A stretch of 64,000 bases of DNA. It comes from Margaritifera margaritifera. Its lineage: Eukaryota; Mollusca; Bivalvia; Unionida; Margaritiferidae. The position numbers and the translations under genes are program-made. The notes beneath the pieces were generated by a model. The model was given only the letters and a program-made list of their open reading frames with translations, ran no database searches and was not told where the DNA came from. Shown here in pieces: positions 54,520 to 64,000 of the stretch. Every line of letters begins with the position of its first letter. Position 1 is the first letter of the stretch. The stretch is from assembly GCA_029931535.1 (NCBI GenBank), contig JAQPZY010001232.1:1178001-1242000 (forward strand), in the 5' to 3' direction.

Positions 54520-55375
54520 GCTAAAAGTGAAATATTTTGCATATATTTCGCGATCGAAATATTTCTAATACTAGTTGTATTGGAAGACATTAGTCAGAAC
54601 ACAAAACGTTAGGATGCACCAATCCATCATGAAAATTCTTGAGAAAAAAATAAAGAAAAAAAAAAAAATAAAAAGGACCAGAGTAAGCAGAAGATGACCT
54701 ATATAGGTCATAACAATTACCTTCTTTTATTATAGGAGTTGTATTATTAACGAGATGTGTTTCATCACCATTTTTAATGACTCTAAGTAAGATGTGATGT
54801 AGGTAAAACTAGAACTGTCTTCATAAAACACGGAAGCCTGGGGTAGTATAACAGCTTTTCTCTACTTCGCAGAGGCGAGTCCAAAAAATGGTGTGGGTGT
54901 GTGTGGTGAAATAAGAATAAAACAGAAAGATAAGAAGATAAGAAAAATATATGAAAACACGTGGTTTGATTTTTTAACAGTGCTGTTAACTTAATAAAAA
55001 CAGAAGGCTATGAGATTATGCACATCAGTGCGTGTCTACGTGTCTGTGAACGATGCACTTTGCACAAAACTTTTGTTGCACGTATCATCTTGCATCTTTT
55101 TAAACACTTTAAACCCATATTCCTATTAGAGATGTTCGTAGCTGACAGATGCCCTGCCACCCCCCTTTTTGTATGACCCTGCAGTAAAATATGCTCGCGA
55201 AAATGACATAGATGCAACATTGAACTGAAATCACTGAAGCGAAAACTGTTGGTCACCGACTAATTTTGGTAGGATCGCATTGTACTCACCAAAACGCATC
55301 TGCAGTCAAATTGCTTGCTTTTCGGGTCGACTCTGCCTCAGAAACTGACTAAATGTAAAATTTAAAGGAACACAT
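54520..55375. other. AT-rich stretch without a gene
   Basis: An A-rich run occurs at 54645-54675. The rest shows no supported exon. Confidence 0.35.
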
Positions 55376-55379
55376 AAAG

Positions 55380-55660
55380 ACATGAATTATAGGTCACAGT
55401 GACATAATATTTGGTAAGAGAATATTATACTCAACAAGACACATCTACATATATAGTTGCATGACTCTTGTCAACAATGCCCAAACAACTGCCACAAAAC
55501 TTAGTCGAAGTAGGTCGCAGTTCCCTAATTTTGGCAAGAAGGTGTTGTACACACAAGACACATCGTCATACAAAGTTGCATCACGCTAGGGCTGACAACG
55601 TCTGATAAATTAAACTAAACACAAAACTTAATCAAGGTGTAACGAATGGACGGACGTGCG
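55380..55660. repeat. AGGTCA-type dispersed repeat, two units
   Basis: Two units of about 120 bp share TAGGTCRCAGT, YAATWTTTGGYAAGAR, CAAGACACATC, TACAWAGTTGCAT and AAACTTA words and end in TGGACGGACGTGCGG. They match the 40.6-41.4 kb family. AGGTCACAGTGACAT is at 55391-55405. Confidence 0.75.
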
Positions 55661-55803
55661 GAATATATTATCATCATCTCATCATCTTCACTGAGTGCCT
55701 CTCCAGTAAATGAGTATAATCGCACTGCGGTAAAAGTTGCAACATCTGTGACGCACGGGATTCTCATTTAATACAATTCCAGGCTGAGTTTGGATAATTG
55801 TAA

Positions 55804-55804
<1 letters not shown>

Positions 55805-55881
<77 letters not shown>
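55805..55881. repeat. (TA)n microsatellite
   Basis: About 38 TA units with a single G interruption near 55845. Confidence 0.97.
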
Positions 55882-55886
<5 letters not shown>

Positions 55887-56026
55887 GTAACAGTATATGC
55901 CAATTCCATATTCGTGGTGGGGCATAGTGTTTCCGTGTAGTCTCAGAAACAGGTATAATAGAAATACGGGTGGTAGGTGATGGCAGGGCTCCTGGGATGG
56001 GTGGGGTAATGACCAATCGAGAAGGG

Positions 56027-56027
<1 letters not shown>

Positions 56028-56092
<65 letters not shown>
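56028..56092. repeat. (TA)n microsatellite
   Basis: About 32 TA units. It lies just before the inverted-repeat element. Confidence 0.97.
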
Positions 56093-56096
<4 letters not shown>

Positions 56097-56113
56097 ATTT
56101 ATATTTTATATTT

Positions 56114-57016
56114 AAGGTTTATGTGCCCTTCTTGGTCATTACACTCTGCATTTGAACATATGACTTAACATGAGCACAGCAAAAATTATACATTGTAATT
56201 CTAATTACGAAGGCTGTTATGATTATTCCTAACAATCTCCCAACTGAAATGTAATTGGTGATCTGACTGGATCACTTTTCTTCAGCTGCATCTAATGAGA
56301 TAACGGAGCATTTGGTATCGTTTTAGCTAGCTAAATGTACCAAGGATTGATGGGAATGTAGTGGATCGACTACCCTTGGCTAGCAAAGATTCTGTGACAT
56401 ATGGTTTGAATAGATAACCACTATGGTCATTCAGATCACCTCATCTATTTCTTCGAGAAAAAAATATGTATCGGATGTATATTGGCGCAGTAATGTACAA
56501 AAATATCATATTTTTCTTTCGCCTGAAATTCTTGGCAAAAGAGAAACCGCAATTTATTCGGACCACCTCGGCTGTTTCTACGATTGGATCGACCGTAGGA
56601 ATGCCCGAGAAGGGGCGAACGAAAAAATAGTTCAATACATTCGCGACTCCTCTGTCAATCTTTGTTTCGTAAAATAACCGAAGTGGTCCGAACGGCAGCT
56701 ATGGGTATAAATTTGAGGTATGATCTTTAGGATTGACCTAGAAGTTACTAATGCACTATGGTATTAAGACACCTGTGCTCTCGTGTACGTTTATCGGGGT
56801 CGTTTCAAATAGTTTTTAAATGTTATCGACATTGTCATTTTCTGGTGAAGTGGCAGTTGATTAAATATCTTTTACCTATTTGTAATTACCGTACTATAAT
56901 AATCTAGGTACTTCTACCAGTTAAAATTAATTACAATGTATCGTTTCTGCTGTGCACATTTGAAGTCATATGGTCAAAATACATGGTGTAATGACCAAGA
57001 AGGGCACACAAACCTT
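56114..57016. mobile_element. 0.9 kb element with about 95-bp terminal inverted repeats
   Basis: The left end AAGGTTTATGTGCCCTTCTT, GGTCATTACAC and on to CAGCAAAAATTATACATTGTAATT (56114-56205) is matched inverted by AATTACAATGTATCGTTTCTGCTG to GTGTAATGACCAAGAAGGGC, ACACAAACCTT (56930-57016). The interior has an 84-codon frame (56423-56677) of no recognisable family and no transposase signature. It is a likely non-autonomous DNA transposon. A related, end-less copy of its right half lies at 23780-24285. Confidence 0.8.
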
Positions 57017-57019
57017 TAT

Positions 57020-57923
57020 CTGTTCTACGGCAAGTGTCCTTACAGTCTCTGATTACCTTTCGCTTCATATGAAAGTATAATCAACGATAGCTGTCATAGG
57101 GATTCTTGTAACATCGTATGCCTACTTGTATATTTGGATTATAAGCGATGGCTATGATCAATGTTGGTGCCAGAATATGGTTAAATATTATTTTTCAAAA
57201 TTAAACTTCAAACAAACTACAGAAATGACTAGAATATAATATCAAACTGACAATATTTTGAAACCATCCCCACCCTTCTATAACGCGGTTGCGAAATCAG
57301 ACCCCGTTGATTCCGCAATCATTTTAAAGTTAAATTTATGCTTGTATGGGTTAAAAATTGTAAATCAAAAATAAAATCATGATTATGGAATCAACTGACT
57401 CAGATTTTCAGACCGCATTGTATGAGGTTGGGGACGGCTTCACGATATTGCCATCAAACTTACATTTCATCGAAGTAATGCCCGCTGTGTTTAGTGACTT
57501 GAAATGGAAGAAGTGTCTCAACAAAGAAACTACCCAGTAGGTGGGGAATCATGCAGGATGAATGATTATTGTACTCTTGCCTTCTTTGCCTGAGAAATGC
57601 GAACTTAATATTGCATGAATTTTACTTGACGAAAATTACTAGAATAAGCGCTATTTACACTAGGAATGAAGAAAAAAATGAGGAAATAATCATATTTAAT
57701 TTTCATTTATTTTCTAGGGAAGCATGTACAATAATTACCCCATGTTGAACCCCGAGAAAGGTCCAATAAGTTCAGTCATTACCTGCTCGTGCTCCACCTG
57801 ACAATGACTTGAGAAATACTCTCACACGTCCATTTTATGACAACAGATAACAATTAGACGGTTTAATCATTATCCTTTATTATTTCGGTGATTATAGATA
57901 ATCCATATCTGAAGTATGTATTT

Positions 57924-57925
<2 letters not shown>
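57020..57925. other. AT-rich stretch without a gene
   Basis: No exon, RNA gene or element boundary was recognised. Confidence 0.4.

Positions 57926-57928
<3 letters not shown>

Positions 57929-58006
<78 letters not shown>
57929..58006. repeat. (GA)n microsatellite
   Basis: About 39 GA units. Confidence 0.98.
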
Positions 58007-58008
<2 letters not shown>

Positions 58009-58106
58009 GATGCTTCTTGTGTTTTGAGGAAATTTGGTGAGTTTGTGCTTTCACTCTTCTATGCGTGCACGTGCGTGAATAATTTGGCATTACCCTCTCA
58101 TGCACC

Positions 58107-58108
<2 letters not shown>

Positions 58109-58176
<68 letters not shown>
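58109..58176. repeat. (TA)n microsatellite
   Basis: About 33 TA units, 100 bp from the GA tract. A poly-A run follows at 58395-58418. Confidence 0.97.
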
Positions 58177-58180
<4 letters not shown>

Positions 58181-58771
58181 ATATTTTGAGAAAAGATTGA
58201 TGAATGTATACAGACGTGCAAGACTGCTAAAACTAGTGAATTATCTCCTCGGATCAGATCTAGGGAAGGGTCGTGGAAAGGAAAGAGTTACGGATAACTG
58301 AGAAAGGAGGTGCTACAAATATCTAGTTTAAATTTACTAATCGTGTCTGCGATCGTGTTTACTAATTAAAGTGACTGTAGCATATTAACTGACAAAAAAA
58401 AAAAAAAAAAAAAAAAACATTTAAAATAAGTGCAGCAGTCAAACCGCATTTATTTATTTTGAATTTATTTTCTCCTTTTGTTTAGCTCTCATCAGGAGCG
58501 CTGACTCGTTGGCTTCGCGTTCGGCCTGTGGGTGAGTTAGTTAATGGGTGGGTGTTTATGTAATATCATGCAATTGTTGATAAATAATTGAAATAAGGGC
58601 CTTCGGGCTTTTAGGTATAATTGGGAATGGCCTCCTTTCTGGGACAGGACCAGCAGAAGTTATAAAGAATGTGCGTAATAAAGTGCTGTTTTGCAGCAGA
58701 TTTCTAGTCGTAGTAAAGTTCAGTTTACATTTCTAAACTTTATTTATTTAACATCTATTGTACAACAAGTT

Positions 58772-58938
58772 CTTCCAACGGAAACAAACGAACTTTCGAC
58801 GGCTCAAATGTTGGCGTTATGTGGTCTTTCATGGTGGAAACCAGAAACCCGGAGACCACAAACTTTGGATGGGCGACCACTACCGTTGTACTTGCCGGGA
58901 CCCAGTCACGAAACAAGGACCGCAGAGGTGCAAAGCGG
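58772..58938 (+). other. Possible exon encoding a cysteine-bearing segment
   Basis: One frame reads VVFHGGNQKPGDHKLWMGDH then YRCTCRDPVTKQGPQRCKAG, followed by a consensus donor (G|GTAAGC, GT at 58939). GC content is higher than the flanks. The G-D-H-x7-GDxYxCxC...C arrangement looks like a fragment of an extracellular cysteine-rich domain. The acceptor is weak and no partner exon was found. The other two frames are also open, so this stays a suggestion. Confidence 0.25.
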
Positions 58939-59479
58939 GTAAGCTACCATTACGGTATGCAGGTCCCTGTTATACTTATGGCAATGCTTTCCATACCTTT
59001 TCCTTGCTGCTAGTTTGGTAGAGTAGTGTCCCAATAACCTAGCTGGGATAAATATAAAATTGGGATACAATATAGGAATAACAAAATAAATAAATAAATA
59101 GATAAAAAAAATACATTAGAATGACTTAGCAGGACGCCATGTCTTTCCTGCAAAAAATGCAATGATGTGCATTGCATGTGACTTCCAAACAAGTTTGACC
59201 ACAAAATATTAACATTAAACAACAAACATAGCCAATTCTTGGGCTTTAGTGGATTATTGAATATAACACTATTAATTACATTACGGTAAGGGCATCGCCC
59301 CATTATTGTTTTGCATAAATAGAAATTTAATGAATTATTACAAAACGATCCACTAACGCAGTCGGTTGTATTTGTCTATTCTAAACCAATGGCGTAGTTC
59401 CAGGTGAGATTCTATTATGAGGTAATATATATATATATAGCATCATAGCGCCAATTATACCTTAAAATTTAAATTACAT

Positions 59480-60230
59480 TTTAGTGATATTCTAGATCTC
59501 ATGATTTGTTTGAAAAATGTGCTGAACCAATTTCGACACACGATGAATACCATATAGGCTAATACTTTACATAATTGTATAGAATATCTCTTTGCTTGCC
59601 TGAATATAGCAGGAAAATGTGTAAATATTTCTCTCTCACATCAGAATAATTTGAACAAATCATCAAAGTATGAAATTCATTTTCAGTCAACAAATATACA
59701 TTCTCAACACAATGTTCACACTAACGCATATATCGTCTACATTCATTCCAGTCTCAGTCTTCAACCCGTAACAAGAACACCGAATTCTAGATATTTCAGT
59801 AAGTAATATGGCAGATCTTTCAGTATATACTTTTCAACATTTAATATTTACTAATATTGACGATATTCATCACATTTGGTAGATTCTGCTAGATTTTCAC
59901 ACCATGATTGCAACATGCAGTCCGTGAATCTCTCGGAAAATTATATCACCAACATCTGGACCTATCCACACATTCTACAAAACCATACTCAAGCAAAATG
60001 TTTTTGACTTTAGTAGCCCGTGTTATTCTACCACAGCCATCTTTGTTCCTTTCACATCTTAAAGGATTAGCTGAATATCTATGCTTCTCCATTTGCCAGA
60101 GTTTACACCAGTATTTAGTACATCTTAAACAGCAAGTAATGAATAAAGATAATTTTCCACATTCACCCAGTACTACTGATTCACTACCAGATTGAGATTC
60201 ATTCAAAAAGCGTATACATAATCTCACATA
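59480..60230 (-). pseudogene. LINE ORF2 C-terminal relic
   Basis: On the - strand, the region near 59760-59610 reads CEHCVENVYLLTENEFHTLM, ICSNYSDVREKYLHIF: a C-x2-C...E-x-E-F/Y-H-x4-C-x-x-Y-x-x-x-R-x-x-Y zinc knuckle seen at the end of many LINE reverse transcriptases. Upstream (60227-59946) a frame with KDGCGRITRATKVKNILLEY may be more of the same protein. There are many stops. Confidence 0.5.
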
Positions 60231-60344
60231 AACATTTTCAATCGCAATAGAGTATTCATATCTGCAAATTCAGAGCCAGAACAAAGAGTTGGTTTTAAAA
60301 CAAAATTCACGGTTATTGAGATACCCGAATTAAGTTTTATACCA

Positions 60345-60912
60345 TATTACTGACATTACAGACTTAACTGCCTGTGACACTAATGTTTCCTTTGCTTTAT
60401 ATCATATTACTGACATTAAAGTAAGTGCCTGTGACACTAATGTTTTCTTTGCTTTATACCATATTACTGACATTAAAGTAAGTGCCTGTGACACTAATGT
60501 TTTCTTTGCTTTATACCATATTACTGACATTAAAGTAAGTGCCTGTGACACTAATGTTTCCTTTGCTTTATACCATATTACTGACATTAAAGTAAGTGCC
60601 TGTGACACTAATGTTTCCTTTGCTTTATACCATATTACTGACATTAAAGTAAGTGCCTGTGACACTAATGTTTCCTTTGCTTTATACCATATTACTGACA
60701 TTAAAGTAAGTGCCGGTGACACTAATGTTTCCTTTGCTTTATACCATATTACTGATATTACAGCCTTAACTGCCTGTGACACTAATGTTTCCTTTGCTTT
60801 ATACCATATTACTGACATTAAAGTAAGTGCCTGTGACACTAATGTTTCCTTTGCTTTATACCATATTACTTGCATTATAGACTTAACTGCCTGTGTCGCT
60901 AACATTTCCTTT
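60345..60912. repeat. 57-bp minisatellite, about ten copies
   Basis: TGCCTGTGACACTAATGTTT begins a unit that continues CCTTTGCTTTATACCATATT ACTGACATTAAAGTAAG, with a 57-bp step. Units with ATTACAGACTTAAC are 3 bp longer. Both strands remain open (- strand 167 codons of VIWYKAKETLVSQALTLMS text, + strand over 180 codons without ATG). Variation is non-synonymous in both frames, so I do not call a gene. Confidence 0.95.
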
Positions 60913-61405
60913 GCTTTAGATCATTTTAAATTTGGGGTAAACAGAAGCCTCAAATACCTTTAAAATGATACAGATTCAATTGGATTATTTTTATAAGATC
61001 ATTTCTCATAATTCTTCGATGGGTCACAGTTTCTAAGTGCAATTACACTGGACTACAATTTTTTAGAAGTCGTCTGCTTCAGAGATAAATTGTGCTATTT
61101 ATTAGAGATTTTGATGTGCTGAATTCAAATATGACAATTAAAACAACTGTTTGGATATTGTTTCCAAGATATTTAAGTTTTTACATTTTACGTCTCTGTA
61201 TATTGTGTACATAGTAGACTTTTAATCATAAATTGTAAACCTAAGTCTTTTCATGTGTTTATGGTTGCTTTACATGATAATATTTCACCTGTCCTGTTTA
61301 TGTAACACTTTAAAAAAAACTGCAAATGGGTTATATAAATAAAAAATATATTGAAACAAAAGTAAAAAAAAACTATTATGTATATATAAGTACATAGTTT
61401 AGTCC
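60913..61405. other. AT-rich 3' flank of the mobile-element-type ORF
   Basis: No gene. A-runs and ATAAATAAAAAATATATT sequence at about 61335-61350 could be the downstream end of the element. Confidence 0.35.
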
Positions 61406-63101
61406 TTATTCAGTGTCTACTCGGCGCTTCTTGGCTTGTCTCTTGTATTCATTAAATGGAGCATCTCTTGTCACTGTCCAGCAATAGTCTGCAAGCATTG
61501 ATGGGCTCCATTTGCCCTGATAGCGTTTCTCCATTGTTGCAATGTCCTGGTGAAATCGCTCGCCGTGCTCGTCGCTCACTGCTCCGCAGTTCGGTGGAAC
61601 AAAATCTAGATGAGAGTGCACAAAATGTATCTTTAGTGACATGTTGCAACCAAGGCTTTTGTCTGCCTTGAGGAGGTTTTCCACCAACTCCCTGTTGTTG
61701 TCTGCCTTGTTGTTTCCGAGAAAAGTTGTTGCCACTAACTGGAAGGCTTTCCATGCCGTCTTTTCCTTGCCACGCAGTGCACGCTGAAATCCATCATCTC
61801 GAAGAAGTTCACGAATCTGAGGACCAACAAAGACATCTTCCTTTATCGTAGCTTCACTTAACCTTGGACATTTTCCACGGAGGTACTTGAAAGCTGCTTG
61901 TGTTTTGTCCATGGCCTTGACAAGGTTCTTCATCAGACCCAGCTTGATGTGCAAGGGTGGTAACAAAATCTTCCTTGATTCAACAAGTTGTGGATGCTGA
62001 ACACTTCTCATCCCAGGCTCCAATGACTGTCGGAGTGGCCAATCTCTCTTGATATAGTGGGAATCTCTCGCACGACTATCCCATTAGCAGATAAGACAGC
62101 AGTACTTTGTGTATCCAGTCTGCAGACCAAGCAAGAGAGCAAGAACCTTGAAATCGCCACAAAGCTGCCACTGGTGTTGGTCATAGTTTATGCACCTCAA
62201 AAGTTGTTTCATGTTTTCGTAGGTTTCCTTCATACGGACTGCATGACCAACTGGAATTGATGGCAAAACACTGCCATTATGCAGCAAAACAGCTTTAAGA
62301 CTCGCCTTCGATGAATCAATGAACAGTTTCCACTCATCTGGATCATGAACGATGTTGAGGGCTGCCATCACACCATCGATGTTGTTGCAGGCTACAAAAT
62401 CACCTTCCATGAAGAAGAATGGGACAAGATCATTTTGACGGTCACGGAACATGGAAACCCTAACATCACCTGCCAGGAGATTCCACTGCTGTAGTCTGGA
62501 GCCCAACAGCTCTGCCTTACTCTTGGGTAGTTCCAAATCCCTGCCAAGGTCATTCAGTTCACCTTGTGTTATGAGGTGTGGTTCAGAGGAGGAAGATGGG
62601 AGAAAATATGGGTCATGTGACATTGATGGTTCAGGAGTAGAAGTTTCATCCTCTTCCTCTTCCTTGTCTGACTCAAGTGAGAATGATTCTGGTGCATCAG
62701 GAATCGGCAGTCCTACTCCGTGGGGTACTGGGCGTATAGCTGATGGAATGTTTGGATAATGCACAGTACACTTTTTCTTCTTTGACACACCTTTTCCAAC
62801 TGGAGGCACCATGCAGAAGTAACAATTGCTGATATGATCTGTTGGCTCTCTCCAAATCATTGGCACTGCAAAAAGGCATATATTTCCTTTTCCTGTTCAA
62901 CCACTGGCGAAGATTTGTTGCACAAGTGTTGCAGTATATGTGTGGGGCCCACCTCTTGTCCTGATCTCCAATTTTGCAGCCAAAATAAAGGTGATAGGCT
63001 TTCTTAACCATAGTGGTTATACTGCGCTTTTGTGATGCAAAAGTCACTTCACCACAAACATAGAAGAAGTTATCTGCATTGTTCACACAAGTACGATGCA
63101 T
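61406..63101 (-). pseudogene. Near-intact unclassified mobile-element-type protein, one frameshift and one stop
   Basis: From ATG at 63101 on the - strand: MHRTCVNNADNFFYVCGEVT, KKAYHLYFGCKIGDQDKRWA, PHIYCNTCATNLRQWLNRKR (a cysteine/histidine cluster that should bind zinc). An extra T in a T-run near 62870 then shifts the frame. The second frame (to 62084) has PMIWREPTDHISNCYFCMVP (second zinc-type cluster), an acidic serine/glutamate-rich linker, and RDRQNDLVPFFFMEGDFVAC. A single TAA interrupts at KYCCLIC*WDSRARD, after which the same frame continues to 61406 with GPQIRELLRDDGFQRALRG, VSDEHGERFHQDIATMEKRY and QGKWSPSMLADYCW. With both lesions ignored the protein is about 565 residues. Closely similar proteins are repeatedly found in arthropods and cnidarians and behave like mobile-element genes; I cannot name the superfamily. 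Only two lesions implies recent loss of function or sequencing error in the T-run. Confidence 0.65.
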
Positions 63102-64000
63102 CTTTGCTCACTTTGGCTAAACAGAAATGTGTCCCTTTGCAAAATCAAACACTGACAAATAAGACAGCACGACACTGTATGATTTGTAGAGCTGATATAG
63201 GGCAATTTCTTCATCAGAGTGATGTAAGCTTAGTTATGATTGCATCATTCATGCATTATAAGAATAACATGATGTAATTCATATCATGTATGACGCAATA
63301 CCAGCTTCAGATTGCATCATTCATTGTTTTGCCTAAAAAGCAAGTACTGTCCAAACCCAGCCATAGATTTATTCATAGATCCAGTCAAAGATGTATTTTA
63401 GTCATTTCTAGTTTAAATTGAGATCCCTTCCCTTTATAACTCACTTATCGTGAGTTATAAATAGACTTACACATATACACATGCAAAATAGTTGCAAAAT
63501 ATAAATTAACTTTTTCCATTTCAGTAGTAAGCAAATGTATTGAATATTTTCAGTTAAATTGATGAAAATGGATACTTCCATACCTGATGCACCAATGCCA
63601 AACACGATGAAAAAAGAAAATTTGTACAACCTATTACAGTTTCCAACTAGAAAAGAATTAAGACGTAGAATTAAACAGAATCATAACCAAAAGACTTGAG
63701 ACTCGTTAAAAAGAAATGTTAGTCAGTTCACAGTTGACACTGAGCTATATTTGAAGAAGATCATTAGTAGACAATTTGTTCTGTGAAAGCTCAATTAGCT
63801 CAATCAAATTTTTGAAGAGACTCATTCATGAAGGTGAACAGGTTGAGTATTGAAATTTGTACATTAGAACCGGACCTATTAGCATAATAAACAGAGGTGA
63901 AATGAATAATGTCATTGAACTTTTATTCTACAGTTTGCATACCAAATTTGGAAATGAAATAAAGGAATGTACAAGATGGATATTCTATAGGATTGAATAG
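63102..64000. other. AT-rich right end of window without a gene
   Basis: Apart from a short perfect hairpin at 63434-63460 (TTATAACTCAC, 5-base loop, GTGAGTTATAA), I see nothing that can be supported. Confidence 0.4.

Noticed and set aside
55688..56155. Frames rich in isoleucine-tyrosine repeats
   Set aside because: They span (TA)n tracts and have no conserved flanks.
56423..56677. 84-codon frame as a transposase gene
   Set aside because: It lies inside a terminal-inverted-repeat element but shows no transposase motif, and the opposite strand is equally open.
60402..60905. 167-codon - strand frame with 19-residue repeats
   Set aside because: 57-bp minisatellite. The + strand is equally open and variation is not synonymous.
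1..64000. CRISPR array, bacterial operons or prophage
   Set aside because: The tandem arrays have no spacers of unique sequence and all genes are spliced or transposon-derived; this is eukaryotic nuclear DNA.

Overview
This is a 64 kb piece of a repeat-dense, AT-rich animal genome with spliced genes and no bacterial-style operons. Bivalve mollusc is the best guess. Supporting signs are a P-loop plus death-domain gene of the kind expanded in bivalves, tRNA-derived SINEs, dispersed repeats with a GGTCA-rich core next to GGACGGACGG runs, many LINE fragments, and long AT, GA and minisatellite arrays. The species assignment is inference.

Only two host genes can be supported. (1) On the + strand, 159-8153: the 3' part of a gene with a P-loop GTPase exon, then two death-domain exons and a stop. 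All three exons join at phase-1 junctions, but the rest of the GTPase domain is not visible in the 5.6 kb intron. (2) On the - strand, 43870-37135: a complete three-exon PLAC8/cornifelin-family gene (121 residues). It was recovered by joining three exons too short to stand out singly, split by introns of 5.7 kb and 0.7 kb that are full of repeats.

Most of the rest is mobile-element debris. It includes a pogo/Tigger-like transposase relic (13.8-14.2 kb), a LINE copy with a textbook 5' inversion and flanking 8-bp duplications (17.2-18.06 kb), and a jockey/CR1-like LINE split by a 1.18 kb insertion with an 8-bp duplication (19.4-21.6 kb). There is also a DDE transposase relic with a SWIM-like CxC...CxH tail (29-31 kb), a hAT-like 173-bp MITE (33.6 kb), two SINEs with target-site duplications (43.5 and 54.3 kb), L1/Tx1-like LINE relics (47 and 50-51.6 kb), a 0.9 kb element with about 95-bp inverted ends (56.1-57.0 kb), another LINE tail (59.5-60.2 kb), and a nearly intact unclassified mobile-element-type ORF with one frameshift and one stop (61.4-63.1 kb).

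Two patches (14.7-16.5 kb and 51.8-53.6 kb) are much more GC-rich than their surroundings and hold broken protein-coding sequence unlike the rest. The second carries an SF1/Pif1-like helicase, a cysteine-bearing segment recalling HNH-type nucleases, and an intact 194-residue ORF followed by a strong hairpin. They look like sequence from a large DNA virus or related element that was captured and is decaying; this is inference.

Tandem repeats are prominent: 29-bp units with an alternating 58-bp higher-order pattern (9.9 kb), 18-bp units with a 90-bp higher-order pattern (27.5 kb), 40 bp x 7 (34.3 kb), 27 bp x about 57 (47.9-49.4 kb, open in several frames on both strands) and 57 bp x about 10 (60.3 kb). 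A dispersed repeat family repeatedly carries AGGTCAnnnTGACCT-like palindromes, the form of nuclear-receptor response elements.
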